A DNA stretch of 64,000 bases, taken from the NCBI RefSeq assembly GCF_900454495.1, contig NZ_UGSI01000001.1, positions 3,720,001 to 3,784,000 on the forward strand, written 5' to 3'. Under the pieces are notes generated by a model. The model was given only the letters and a program-made list of their open reading frames with translations, had not been told where the DNA came from and did not search any database. Positions 17,377 through 26,572 of the stretch are shown piece after piece; the first letter of the stretch is position 1; the number at the start of each line of letters is the position of its first letter. The DNA comes from Paenibacillus macerans (lineage in GTDB: Bacteria; Bacillota; Bacilli; Paenibacillales; Paenibacillaceae). A program made the position numbers and the translations under genes.

Positions 17377-17421
17377 CACAAAAAACGCACTGTCGCGGCC
17401 CTGGACAATGCGTTTTTGTGT
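17377..17421. terminator. Bidirectional terminator
   Basis: ACAAAAAACGCA pairs with TGCGTTTTTGTGT across a ~19-nt loop, with A- and T-rich arms. It sits just downstream of bshB2 on the minus strand. Confidence 0.7.
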
Positions 17422-17432
17422 GTCCGATCAGA

Positions 17433-18173
17433 TCAGGAAACGAACAAATCGTCCGCCTTCGCCGTTTCCGCCGCGCTCCCGGACGCCCCCCGGCGGTTCC
17501 CTCTGATAAAATATTCATACCGCCCCAACCGTTTAAGCGCCTCTTTGTCCGGCTGCCAAACCCAAGCCTCGATTTCCGACTGGCACCGATGGTCCCGGAA
17601 CGCGGCCAGCTTGGCCGGCAGATGGTTTTGCACGTCGACTTTTACGATATCGCCGCGGGTGTAGCCAAAAACCTCCGGCCGCTCCATGGCGTCGCCGAAA
17701 GAAATGAAATACAGCGCCCCCCGCTCGCCGAACCGCCGGAAGGCCGCCGTCGTTGCCTTGCCGATGGCGCAGTGGTCGGGATGGCCGCCGAGGCGCTCGT
17801 GAAAAGTAAGCACGACGTCCGGCTCAATCTCCTCCATCAATCCGGCGATGCGGCCGATCAACAGCTCCTCGTCGATAAACTCGACCGTTTTGTCGCGAAT
17901 ATCCAAAAACCGCAAATCGCGGATACCAAGGCTGGCGCACGCGTTCCGCAGCTCTTGCTCCCGGGCCGCCCCCATCGTCTCCCGGTTCAAATACGGAGGA
18001 TTGCCCATGCGCCGTCCCATTTCGCCCCGCGTGGCGCTGACCAATGTGATCTCCACGCCCTCATGGGCGTATTTGGCCAAGGTCGCTCCGCAAATAAAGC
18101 TCTCGTCGTCCGGGTGGGCGAAGACGGCCAACAGTTTGCGCGTCCGCTGTTCTGTCACATTCGTTTTGTTCAT
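17433..18173 (-). CDS. bshB2: PIG-L deacetylase, bacillithiol biosynthesis BshB2
   Basis: This 246-aa LmbE/PIG-L family zinc deacetylase removes the acetyl group from GlcNAc-malate in bacillithiol synthesis (and may act on bacillithiol conjugates). Zinc-binding AHPDDE lies at residues ~19-24 and the second metal/active-site motif HPDH in LGGHPDHCAIG. The strongest support for this particular paralogue is the neighbour: its ATG overlaps the TGA of a YojF/DUF1806 gene, as in the yojF-yojG pair of B. subtilis. The Ala/Gly/Arg-rich tail (NRRGASGSAAETAKADD) is an extension beyond the usual ~220 aa. Confidence 0.88.
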   Translation of the reverse strand: MNKTNVTEQRTRKLLAVFAHPDDESFICGATLAKYAHEGVEITLVSATRGEMGRRMGNPPYLNRETMGAAREQELRNACASLGIRDLRFLDIRDKTVEFIDEELLIGRIAGLMEEIEPDVVLTFHERLGGHPDHCAIGKATTAAFRRFGERGALYFISFGDAMERPEVFGYTRGDIVKVDVQNHLPAKLAAFRDHRCQSEIEAWVWQPDKEALKRLGRYEYFIRGNRRGASGSAAETAKADDLFVS

Positions 18174-18484
18174 TCCGGAAACGGCTCCTTTCCAAGATGC
18201 AGGGCTACGTTCATCCGCCCCCGCTCGTCATAGCCCGCCAGCAAAAGGCGCCCCTGCTCGTCCGCTTCATAATGGGTGAGCTCCTCCATGCGCAGCCAGC
18301 CGTGCCCGTCAAACCGCAGTGCGGCCCGGTAAGGACCTTCCCCGGCGATAAAAGCTTCCGTGACGCTCACTTTGAAATTGCGTGCGAACATATAGGAAGT
18401 CGCCTCGCTATGCACATACGCTTCCGCGCCCGCAAAAGCCCGGAGTTCCTTCGCCACTTTCTCCCTGTCGATTGGTTTCATCAT
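18170..18484 (-). CDS. yojF: YojF-family (DUF1806) protein
   Basis: The 104-aa protein starts MMKPIDREKVAKELRAF and matches the short YojF family, which travels with bshB2. Its stop overlaps the bshB2 start (ATGA), so translation is probably coupled. Starts upstream (ATG 18493 and longer) are too near or beyond the AAAGGA site; ATG 18484 has a 9-nt spacing. Molecular function is unknown; a role with the bacillithiol deacetylase is inferred from the conserved pairing. Confidence 0.85.
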   Translation of the reverse strand: MMKPIDREKVAKELRAFAGAEAYVHSEATSYMFARNFKVSVTEAFIAGEGPYRAALRFDGHGWLRMEELTHYEADEQGRLLLAGYDERGRMNVALHLGKEPFPE

Positions 18485-18741
18485 CACTTGCATTCCTTTA
18501 CTGCGTATTTTTTTCGTGCGCCTGCACAACCAACCCTGCTTTCTTTTTCACAGTACCATTATACTAGCCTTGTCCGGATTCACAATAAGTTAAATTTGCG
18601 GCCGGCCTTGAAAACCGCAGGTTCCCTGTGCCAAAATAATGGAGGGCCGGGCTTGTTTGGCACGATATCATGGTATCGCTTACATATAATCAAAACCGGG
18701 CAGCCCAGCACCTAATCCGCTTAAGGAGGAATCACGAACGA

Positions 18742-19659
18742 ATGAGAACGATCAAGCTTGGAACAAGCTCGCTGGAAGTGCCGGTCGTGGCCGTCGGCTG
18801 CATGCGCATAAATTCTTTGGACAAACCCGCGGCAGAACGTTTTGTGCAAACCGCGCTGGAGGAAGGGGCCAACTTTTTCGACCACGCCGATATTTACGGC
18901 GGCGGAGCCTGCGAAGAAATTTTCGCCGAAGCCATCCATATGACGAGCGATGTCCGGGAAAAGATCATCCTGCAGTCGAAATGCGGCATTCGCCAAGGAA
19001 GCTTCGACTTTTCCAAGGAGCATATTTTGGCCTCCGTCGACGGCAGCCTGAAGCGGCTGAAAACCGATTATCTCGACGTGCTGCTGCTGCACCGCCCCGA
19101 TGCGCTGGTTGAACCCGAAGATGTCGCCGCGGCGTTCGATCTGCTCGAAAGCTCCGGCAAGGTGCGCCATTTCGGCGTTTCCAACCAGAACCCGATGCAG
19201 ATCCAGCTGCTGAAAAAACACGTCAAACAACCGCTCGTGGCCAACCAGCTGCAGCTCAGCATCACCAACGCCACGATGATTTCTAGCGGCATCAACGTCA
19301 ACATGGAAAACGATGCGGCCGTGAACCGCGACGGCAGCGTGCTGGATTTCTGCCGGCTGCACGACATTACGATTCAGCCGTGGTCGCCGTTCCAATACGG
19401 ATTTTTCGAAGGCGTGTTCCTGGGAAGCGATAAATTCCCCGAGCTCAATCAAAAAATCGACGAAATCGCCGGCAAATACGGCGTAACCAACACGACCATC
19501 GCGATCGCCTGGCTGCTTCGCCATCCGGCGCGGATGCAGCCGGTGACCGGCACGATGAACATCGAACGGCTCAAAGACTGCTGCAAAGCGGCCGACATTC
19601 GCCTGACCCGTGAGGAATGGTACGAAATTTACCGCGCGGCGGGCAACGTGCTGCCGTAA
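18742..19659 (+). CDS. Aldo/keto reductase (YdhF-like)
   Basis: This 305-aa NADPH-dependent oxidoreductase has a TIM barrel. The catalytic tetrad region is visible as FFDHADIYGGG (Asp and Tyr), KCGIR (Lys region) and LLLHRPD (His), and there is a C-terminal NADPH-binding segment (PVTGTMNIERLKDC). AAGGAGGA lies 11 nt upstream of ATG 18742. Physiological substrate unknown. A paralogue of the same subfamily lies at 58873-59850 at the end of a sugar operon. The gene is followed by a clear terminator and appears monocistronic. Confidence 0.88.
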   Translation: MRTIKLGTSSLEVPVVAVGCMRINSLDKPAAERFVQTALEEGANFFDHADIYGGGACEEIFAEAIHMTSDVREKIILQSKCGIRQGSFDFSKEHILASVDGSLKRLKTDYLDVLLLHRPDALVEPEDVAAAFDLLESSGKVRHFGVSNQNPMQIQLLKKHVKQPLVANQLQLSITNATMISSGINVNMENDAAVNRDGSVLDFCRLHDITIQPWSPFQYGFFEGVFLGSDKFPELNQKIDEIAGKYGVTNTTIAIAWLLRHPARMQPVTGTMNIERLKDCCKAADIRLTREEWYEIYRAAGNVLP

Positions 19660-19713
19660 AACTTGCCGCCATAGGCAAGGGCTGATCCGGTGATATATTG
19701 AGAGCAAATCGGC

Positions 19714-19750
19714 AAAACGGATGCCCCCGCAGAGGGAAGCATCCGTTTTT
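19714..19750 (+). terminator. Rho-independent terminator
   Basis: AAAACGGATGC pairs with GCATCCGTTTT around a 14-nt loop and is followed by a T-rich run. It serves the aldo/keto reductase and, in reverse, the convergent Nudix gene. Confidence 0.85.
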
Positions 19751-19771
19751 GTTTTTTCCGCCAAAGCAAGG

Positions 19772-20200
19772 TCAGAGCTTCTCGCTCCGCTTTTGCAATT
19801 GAGCGATCGCCGGCACGGTAAACCGGGCCAAATTGCCGGGAAGCCGGTCCAGCGAAAACCAGCGCACTTCCCCGATGGCGCCGCCCTCCTCCATATTGCG
19901 CGGCTCTCCGCCCGTCACGGCCGCTTCATACAACGCCGAAACCCAATGATTCCCCTTCTCCGGTTCGATCAGTTCCGCCGTGCAAAGCAGGCCCTTCACT
20001 TCCACGTCGAGGTCGACTTCCTCTTTAATTTCCCGGACGACGCAAGATTCCATCGTCTCATACAGGTCCACTTTTCCGCCGGGAATGCTCCATGTATCTT
20101 TTTCCGGCTCCCGGTTTCGCCGCACCAGCAAAATTTCGCCCTGCTCGTTTAAAATAACGGCCCCCACACCCAATCTCGGAACTTCCGGCATAACACTCAA
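19772..20200 (-). CDS. Nudix hydrolase
   Basis: The 142-aa protein has a complete Nudix box from GGKVDLYETMESC through VVREIKEEVDL (G-x5-E-x7-REUxEExGU), the Mg-binding hydrolase motif for nucleoside diphosphates linked to other moieties. The N-terminus GVGAVILNEQGEILLVRR is typical of MutT-like housekeeping enzymes. TTG 20200 is about 7 nt after AGGTGG; GTG 20212 overlaps that site and ATG 20191 is ~17 nt away. Substrate not determined. Confidence 0.85.
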   Translation of the reverse strand: MSVMPEVPRLGVGAVILNEQGEILLVRRNREPEKDTWSIPGGKVDLYETMESCVVREIKEEVDLDVEVKGLLCTAELIEPEKGNHWVSALYEAAVTGGEPRNMEEGGAIGEVRWFSLDRLPGNLARFTVPAIAQLQKRSEKL

Positions 20201-20278
20201 CCTATTCCCCACCTTTCAATAAACACACATGAAACACACTTGTCCATAATTATAAAGCTTAGGGAACGGACGCTCCAA

Positions 20279-22069
20279 TTAAAATTTGAATCGTTCCACC
20301 GATTTGCCGAGTTGATCCGCGATGGACTCCAGCCCTTTGGCGGAGGCCGATACCTGCTCCATATTGGCGAGCTGCTGCTGCGTGGAGGCGGAAATCTCCT
20401 CTGTGGACGCCGTGGCCTCCTGGGCAATCGACGCCATGCTTTCGATCGTTCCGATCACTTCGTTTTTATCTTCGTTAACCTGGGCAATGCCGCTGATTAA
20501 TACTTCGATTTCCTCGGTAACCAGCTGTACCGTGCGATCTATCATGTTGAAAGCTTCCCCGGTTTCCAAGGACGCGGCGTTCGTCCGGTTGATAGCTTCG
20601 GCTCCCTGCCGCATGTAGCTTTTGGCGTCGGCCACGGCCGCGCCGACTTCCCGGACCATGTCCTCGATCCCTTGAACCGACCCTCTCGTCTGCTCCGACA
20701 AACCCCGGATCTGCTCGGCGACGACGGCAAAGCCGCGCCCTTGTTCGCCCGCTCTGGCGCTTTCAATCATGGCGTTCAAGGCGAGCAAATTCGTTTGTCC
20801 GGCCACCGCTTTGATCACCGCCGCAACCTCCGTAATCGCTTCCGATTTGACGCTGAGCGCGTTCACCTGTTCTTCGATTTTCAAGGTGACCTCCGCATTT
20901 TCGCGGATGGCCCGCTGCAGCTGCTCCATGCTGTTCATGCTGGCCTGGTTGGCTTCCCGCGTCTGTTCAATGCTCGCTTTCATCCGGCCCGCACGTTCGG
21001 TCAGCGCCATGATTTCCGCCGCCAGCCGGTTAAGCCGGTCCAGCCCGGCCTGTGAATTCGCCGCCAAGCCGCCGGAACCGGCCGCCAGCTCATCCGCGGC
21101 TCTGGAGATTTCCCCGCTCGCTTGGGAGGTTTCATCGATCATGGAGGCAAGTTCCCGGGAACTTGCGAACACCTGATCCGCGTTCTTCTGAATCGTTTCG
21201 ACCATTCCGCCCAGCGTTTGCCGCATATGAGCCAGATCGCCGGCCATCGCCCCGATCTCATCTTTGCCGCGATGGGTCAATTCGGCGGTGAAATCCCCTT
21301 CGGCAAAGCTTTTGATCCGCTCCGACATCATGGCGATCGGCCGGATCATTTTCCGCGCCAGGACCAGCCCGATGCCCGCCGCCAAAACGAATATGAGCAG
21401 CGAAAGCACAAGTGTTTCAAGCTGTGCCTCGCGGATTTGGCCGTACATGCTTTTCAGCGATATCCCCACGTTTAATGCTCCCGAAAGCTCCGGGCTGTAC
21501 GTAAAATCCGTGGAAATATTGTACACTTTCTCCCCGCCGGCCGTTTCTAAAATGCGGCCCTGCGTTTCCTGCCGCTCAACGACCGCCGACAGATCGCTGC
21601 CGGTGTTGGCCGCCGAAGCCGAAGAGACAGCATCCGCTACAGCGCCTTCCCCCTCCTTGCGCAGGCTGCTGTCCGAAACGATCACCTGCCCCTTGGCATC
21701 GGCAAGCGAAATGTAGACGATATTGCCGCCGCTGTCCTGTTGGATCGTCTGGAACACCTGCTGCAATTCCTGCAAATTCAGCAGCTCATCCTTGACGATT
21801 TCCCGCTTGATGTTGGCCACAAGAGTCGTCCCGTCGCTTTTCATTTGGCTGGTCATCGATCTTTGAATCTCCGTGTGCGAGACCAGCGCAAAGGACACGG
21901 CGCAAACCGCTATCAACGATAGCAGGACGGCAAGTATTTTTCCGGTTAACGATCTAAAAAATCCGATCCGTCCGGAGGAACGCAACGGCTTGTTTAAGTT
22001 GTCTGGGTTGTTTGGATTGTCTGGGTTGTTTGGCCTAGCTGTTTCGCTTGGCTTGACTGGCCCGATCAT
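20279..22069 (-). CDS. Transmembrane methyl-accepting chemotaxis protein
   Basis: The 596-aa receptor has a cytoplasmic N-tail, TM1 (residues ~41-62), a single-Cache-like extracellular sensor (~65-220, GGNIVYISLADAKGQVIVSD) and TM2 (~225-247). HAMP (~250-300) and a long MCP coiled coil follow, with tip VIKAVAGQTNLLALNAMIESARAGEQGRG. Ligand unknown. The N-tail contains a PNNPDN tandem repeat (residues ~13-28), which is unusual for this position. The GTG at 22081 overlaps AAGGTGG; ATG 22069 with 8-nt spacing is preferred. Confidence 0.9.
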   Translation of the reverse strand: MIGPVKPSETARPNNPDNPNNPDNLNKPLRSSGRIGFFRSLTGKILAVLLSLIAVCAVSFALVSHTEIQRSMTSQMKSDGTTLVANIKREIVKDELLNLQELQQVFQTIQQDSGGNIVYISLADAKGQVIVSDSSLRKEGEGAVADAVSSASAANTGSDLSAVVERQETQGRILETAGGEKVYNISTDFTYSPELSGALNVGISLKSMYGQIREAQLETLVLSLLIFVLAAGIGLVLARKMIRPIAMMSERIKSFAEGDFTAELTHRGKDEIGAMAGDLAHMRQTLGGMVETIQKNADQVFASSRELASMIDETSQASGEISRAADELAAGSGGLAANSQAGLDRLNRLAAEIMALTERAGRMKASIEQTREANQASMNSMEQLQRAIRENAEVTLKIEEQVNALSVKSEAITEVAAVIKAVAGQTNLLALNAMIESARAGEQGRGFAVVAEQIRGLSEQTRGSVQGIEDMVREVGAAVADAKSYMRQGAEAINRTNAASLETGEAFNMIDRTVQLVTEEIEVLISGIAQVNEDKNEVIGTIESMASIAQEATASTEEISASTQQQLANMEQVSASAKGLESIADQLGKSVERFKF

Positions 22070-22240
22070 AAAGTTCGCCACCTTTTTTATGATGATTTAC
22101 ACAACAAAGTTAGGCTCAAAACCGAGATCAGTGCTTGACGAATATTGTGACTTTGGCTCCATGGATTCCAGGATGCCGGACTGAGGTGGCTGTCTATATG
22201 TCTATATAGCGTTCGTGTCCTGGTGTCCCTGCATGTTGCC

Positions 22241-22412
22241 TTGCACGATTATCCCTTTCGTTCAGGGGCAAGGGGGGCTTGTGTACGGGATAAAGAAAAA
22301 TGAGAAAAGGAAAAAATGAGGCGGTTCAGGTGATCTTCTTCTCCCGAATATACCTCCTTCTCTTGAATTTATCTTCTTCTCTGCTTCCTGACCAAATGGG
22401 ATAATCGTGCAA
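22241..22412. repeat. MITE-like element with 15-bp terminal inverted repeats
   Basis: TTGCACGATTATCCC at 22241-22255 is perfectly complementary to GGGATAATCGTGCAA at 22398-22412. Imperfect pairing (TTCAGG / CCTGAC) extends further inside. The 172-bp interior has a CTTCTTCTC-rich tract and no convincing gene. Only one copy is in this window. The remaining bases of 22070-22865 show nothing else I can name. Confidence 0.65.
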
Positions 22413-22865
22413 AGCGTCCGGACAGCGGATGTTGATCTGCCGACCACCCCACCAGCCTTCCCTGTCCTCAAGCCTTCAACGCCCTTCCGGCACTTCTTGC
22501 CACGATTGGTTGCCGGCTTGACTGTCAAGCATTGATTATAAAGTTGAGTCCAAAGTTATAAGCGAGACTACTAAATTTTAACAATTACTTCTAAAATTAC
22601 AGTGACTATTTTCATAATATCTATGACTTAGGACACGGGTTAGCAAAATGTTGGAGATTAGAACAGCAGCATTTGGGGATGGCAAGTCCGGGAACTGACC
22701 GGGAACTGACGCGGAAATTTATAGGCAATGCCATAGTTTCGAACGCGAGCCGTCACAATTCATTCATCATTCGCCCTTTCCTGGAGCGGGAAAACGCGGC
22801 TGCCCGCATATTTGTCCGCAATCGGAAGACAATAACCAGTGAATTCCAATGAAAGGAGCGAGAGG

Positions 22866-23051
22866 ATGGCCCAAATCAATCAAGTGGAGCTGCAAAACCT
22901 GCGGCATCTGATCGGCGCCCACGAGACGGAAAACCAAAAGATGCTGACCTACGCGCAGCAATGCACCGATCCGCAGGTGAAAGCTTATTTTGAGAAATCG
23001 GCCCAGGCCGCGTTAAACACCAAACAGCAGCTGATGTCATTTTTGAAATAG
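22866..23051 (+). CDS. Small helical protein, probable spore coat companion
   Basis: The 61-aa protein starts MAQINQVELQNLRHLIGAHE and is one or two amphipathic helices rich in Gln. It has the look of the N-terminal half of CotF-type ferritin-like coat proteins. AAAGGAG lies 7 nt upstream of ATG 22866. The gene ends 17 bp before a clear CotF-family gene, so the pair is probably one transcript expressed late in sporulation, which is inference from the neighbour. Confidence 0.7.
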   Translation: MAQINQVELQNLRHLIGAHETENQKMLTYAQQCTDPQVKAYFEKSAQAALNTKQQLMSFLK

Positions 23052-23068
23052 GGAGGAGGCAGGTCAAC

Positions 23069-23317
23069 ATGATGCAGGACAAAGAAATGGTCAACGATGC
23101 GCTTTCCATGGTCAAAAGCAGCTTGACGACCTATACCAACGTGATCTCGGAATGCGCCAATCCCCAGCTGAGAGCCACGATTCAGCAGATCAGAAACAAT
23201 TGTGAAGCATCGCAATACGAGCTGTTTCAGCTCGCCCAATCCAAAGGCTTTTACCAACCGGCCATGATGGCCGACAACCAGGAAATTCAACAGGTGAAGT
23301 CGCAGTTGGGCAGTTGA
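23069..23317 (+). CDS. Spore coat protein, CotF family
   Basis: The 82-aa protein matches the Coat_F domain. It has a helical pair (KEMVNDALSMVKSSLTTYTNVISECANPQLRATIQQIRNNC), then ASQYELFQLAQSKGFYQPA with the typical G-[FY]-Y-x-P motif. GGGAGGAGG lies 9 nt before ATG 23069. It is a structural protein of the spore coat by family. It is partnered with the small upstream gene and followed by a hairpin. Confidence 0.85.
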   Translation: MMQDKEMVNDALSMVKSSLTTYTNVISECANPQLRATIQQIRNNCEASQYELFQLAQSKGFYQPAMMADNQEIQQVKSQLGS

Positions 23318-23337
23318 TATCAGGGAATTTACGAACG

Positions 23338-23383
23338 CAAAGAAGATGGCCTCGGTAACCGCCGAAGTCATCTTTTTCTTTAC
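23338..23383 (+). terminator. Probable terminator of the coat gene pair
   Basis: AAAGAAGATG can pair with CATCTTTTTCTTT, with a short imperfect inner stem (CTCGG/CCGAAG). It is followed by T-rich sequence. Confidence 0.55.
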
Positions 23384-23479
23384 GTCTTTCATCAAATTAC
23401 GAATCGGGACTCAACTTATGATGTCTTATGATCAATAATGCAAAATTAGCGAAAAAAACAGGCGGCCGTCAACCGCAAA

Positions 23480-26400
23480 TCAGGTCAGCACAAAACGCGT
23501 GTGGCTGTGGCCTTCTTTCGTTTTCTTGACCTCGAGAATGGCCGGGATCGCCTGCTTCAGTTCCTGCACATGCGAGATGACGCCGATGATGCGCCCGGAT
23601 TGCTGCAGGTCGATCAGCGTTTCGATCGCCTTGTTGAGCGATTCTTCGTCCAACGAGCCGAAGCCTTCATCGATGAACATCGTTTCCAGCGAAATCCCGC
23701 CTTCGTAGGCCTGAATCACGTCGGCCAAGCCGAGCGCGAGGCACAGCGAGGCGTTGAATTTTTCCCCGCCGGACAACGTCTTGACGTCGCGAAGCTGGCC
23801 CGTATAATTGTCGTACACGTCGAGTCCGAGGCCGCTTTGTTTCCCGCGTTTCTCCATCCGTTCGCTGCGGACGAGGTAAAATTGGCCGCCGGACATCCGG
23901 GCCAGCCGCTCGTTGGCATGGTGGATGATTTTGACCAAAAATTCAATTTGCAAATAACGCTCGAACGAGATTTTTTTGCTGTTTTCCCCGCGCACGACGT
24001 CATACAGTCCTTTGACCAGCCCATGCTCCCGTTCGGCTTCCTGCCACGTTTGCTCCGCGCGCACAATGTCCTGCTTGCTTTCCTCCGCTTTTTTGCATTG
24101 GGTTTCGGCCAGCAGACACTCCTTCCGCAACGTCTCCACTTGCCGCTCCAGCTCTTGCAGCCGCAGTTCCATGGAGGCCAGGTCCTGCCGCTTCTTGTCG
24201 GCCAATTGCGCCCTCATTTCCTCAAGCTGGGCCCGGTTGGCGGCCACGGCGGCGTTGTAGGCTTCGATTTGCTCCTTCAGCGCCTGGCGTTCGGCATCCG
24301 CCATTTTCACGGCTTTATACTCTTCCTCCGCGGCGAAGCCGGCCTGGGTTAAAGCTTGGGCATAACTTTGCCGGGCCTTCTCCCGCTGAGCCCGGGCGTC
24401 CGCAAGCTGGCTCTCCGCATGGCTCAGGTTTTCCCCGGCTTTGATGCTCTGCCCGTTCGCTTCCTGGTAGCGCTGCTGCGCTTCATGCCAAGCCGCCTCC
24501 AGTAAAGTCTTCCGCTGCTCCGCCTGCCGAATCCGCTCTTCCAGCTGATTCAAGCTGCGAGCATCCTCGGGCAAGGCCGCCAGCTCCCGATCGAACAGCG
24601 CCTTCTCCCGCGCATAACTTGTCTTCTGCTCCTGGCTGGCATGGTCGGCCCGCTCTTTTCGCAACCGCAGCTCCTCCAACCGCTGCTCCAGAGCTTCCAG
24701 TTCCTTGCGCAGCTCCAACAGCCCGGCGTGCTGTTCCTTGAGCGCTTTTTCCTCGGCGGCCAGCGCTTTCCCTTCCTTCACCAGTTCGTCATAAACATGG
24801 CGGATGTCGGCGGGATCAAATCCATGCTCCCGCACCTCCTGCAGCCGCTCGTCCATTTGCCGCCGCGTTGCGGCGAGTTCCGCCTGCGCTTGCAGGTAGG
24901 CTTTTTCGGCATCCGCTTTGTCGCGGCGCAGCCGGTCGAGCGCTGCTTTGTCCGGCGCATCTCCCGAAGCCGCCGCCTTCTGGGGATGATGAACGCTGCC
25001 GCACACCGGGCAGGCTTCGCCGTCCTGCAGAAGAGCGGCGAGTAAACCCGCCTGCCCTTCCATCCAACGCTCCTCCAGCGCCGTATACAGCTCGTTGGCA
25101 TGTTCGTAAGCCGCCTTCGCCCCCTGCTCGGTTTCCCGCTCTTTTTTCGCTTTTTCGGACAGCTTCAAATACTCCTGCACGATCTGGGCCTGCTGCCTAA
25201 GAACGGCCAATCTCGCGGATTTATCCGGCAACAAGGCCACCCGCTCTTCGATTTCTTTGACCCGGCCCCCCTTGGCGGACCGCTCCGTCCTTAGCAGCTC
25301 TAACTCGCGCTGAACTTGCTCCGCCTGCTTGGACAGCTTCTCGGCTGCCGCGGCGAGCGCGGCGACAAGCTGCCGCTTGGCGTCAAGCTCTTTGACCGTC
25401 GGCAGAAAGCCCTGCAGCCGGTCAAGCTCGCGCAAAGCCTGCTCCCTATCTTCCTTCCTGCCTTCTTCCTCGGCATACCGGGCCGCTGCCGTCTCCAACA
25501 GCCGCTTGGCCGTCTCGTTTTGGGCCTGGGCCGCTTCCAGCAGCTTTTCTTTTCGCGCCAAATCGTCCGCCGCTTCCGCATCATGCCGTTCATACACCTG
25601 CAAATGCACGGCCTGCTCCGCCCGCTTAAGGCGCGCCGCTTTTTCCCGGTATTCCGGCTCCTGCTCGGCCAGCTGCTGCCAGGCTGCAGCTTTCTGCTCG
25701 AGGAGATCAAACTGCTCGTTGACGCTTTTGGCCTGATGATATAACGCCGTTTGCCGCTGATGCTCGGCCGCTTCCCGCTCGAGCTGTTGCTTTTTCTCGT
25801 TGGTCTGTCCGGCGAAATAGGCGATCTCCTGATCCAGCGCCTCGAGCACCTGATGGGTATTGTAATATTCCTGCCGAAAAACGGTGTGCAGCGCGGAGCC
25901 TTCGCGCCCGCCCAAAGCGCTTTTGGCCTGCTCTATGTACAAATCCCGCGTCTTTTGCAGACTGTGGCAAATTTGCTGCATTTCCTTGCGCTTTTCGTTG
26001 AGGTGGTCGGCGACGTGCTTGTACAGTCCGGTCTTGAAAATCCGCCGCAAAATCTCCTCTTTATTCTCCGTCTCCGACGTCAGCAGCTTGCGGAATTCGC
26101 CCTGCGGCAGCATAACGATCTGGATGAACTGCTCTTTGGTCAAGCCGATGAGCTCGCGGATTTTTTGGTCGATTTGCGAAACGATCTGACGGTCGGTCAG
26201 AGGGATCTCTTCTCCATTCGCCAATTCATACAGCTCGTACCGGTCGCCCGTCGCCACCTTGTTGCCCGCTTTAACGTGGGCAAGCTGCCGGAACACCCGG
26301 TATACGTGCCCTTTTAGCTCGAATTCGAAGTCCACCGAGGTGTATACCTGATCGTCCGCGAAGTGGCTGCGCAGCATCTTGCTGTCATTCCGGTCTTCGC

Positions 26401-26572
26401 CGCTGGCGCTGCCGTACAAGGCAAAACAGATCGCGTCGAAAATCGAGGTTTTACCCGCTCCGGTATTCCCGGAAACCACAAACAGGCGATGTTCCTCCAG
26501 CTCGGAGAAATCGATGACTTCCGTATCTTTATACGGCCCGAACGCCGTCATCGTCAGCTTCAATGGCTTCAT
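23480..26572 (-). CDS. sbcC: Nuclease SbcCD subunit C (SMC-like ATPase)
   Basis: The 1030-aa protein has Walker A GNTGAGKT (residues 35-42), two long coiled-coil arms and the zinc-hook CPVCGS near residue 519. It also has the ABC signature LSGGEK near 930 and Walker B MFIDEGFGSLDEE near 965. With SbcD it forms an ATP-dependent nuclease that opens hairpins and processes double-strand breaks and protein-blocked ends. ATG 26572 with GGAAGGGG lies inside the 3' end of sbcD (44-bp overlap), so the two are coupled. All expected motifs are intact. Confidence 0.95.
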   Translation of the reverse strand: MKPLKLTMTAFGPYKDTEVIDFSELEEHRLFVVSGNTGAGKTSIFDAICFALYGSASGEDRNDSKMLRSHFADDQVYTSVDFEFELKGHVYRVFRQLAHVKAGNKVATGDRYELYELANGEEIPLTDRQIVSQIDQKIRELIGLTKEQFIQIVMLPQGEFRKLLTSETENKEEILRRIFKTGLYKHVADHLNEKRKEMQQICHSLQKTRDLYIEQAKSALGGREGSALHTVFRQEYYNTHQVLEALDQEIAYFAGQTNEKKQQLEREAAEHQRQTALYHQAKSVNEQFDLLEQKAAAWQQLAEQEPEYREKAARLKRAEQAVHLQVYERHDAEAADDLARKEKLLEAAQAQNETAKRLLETAAARYAEEEGRKEDREQALRELDRLQGFLPTVKELDAKRQLVAALAAAAEKLSKQAEQVQRELELLRTERSAKGGRVKEIEERVALLPDKSARLAVLRQQAQIVQEYLKLSEKAKKERETEQGAKAAYEHANELYTALEERWMEGQAGLLAALLQDGEACPVCGSVHHPQKAAASGDAPDKAALDRLRRDKADAEKAYLQAQAELAATRRQMDERLQEVREHGFDPADIRHVYDELVKEGKALAAEEKALKEQHAGLLELRKELEALEQRLEELRLRKERADHASQEQKTSYAREKALFDRELAALPEDARSLNQLEERIRQAEQRKTLLEAAWHEAQQRYQEANGQSIKAGENLSHAESQLADARAQREKARQSYAQALTQAGFAAEEEYKAVKMADAERQALKEQIEAYNAAVAANRAQLEEMRAQLADKKRQDLASMELRLQELERQVETLRKECLLAETQCKKAEESKQDIVRAEQTWQEAEREHGLVKGLYDVVRGENSKKISFERYLQIEFLVKIIHHANERLARMSGGQFYLVRSERMEKRGKQSGLGLDVYDNYTGQLRDVKTLSGGEKFNASLCLALGLADVIQAYEGGISLETMFIDEGFGSLDEESLNKAIETLIDLQQSGRIIGVISHVQELKQAIPAILEVKKTKEGHSHTRFVLT

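Noticed and set aside
22262..22528. An 88-aa reading frame in the gap before the coat genes
   Set aside because: Low complexity, no ribosome site, and it overlaps the inverted-repeat element.
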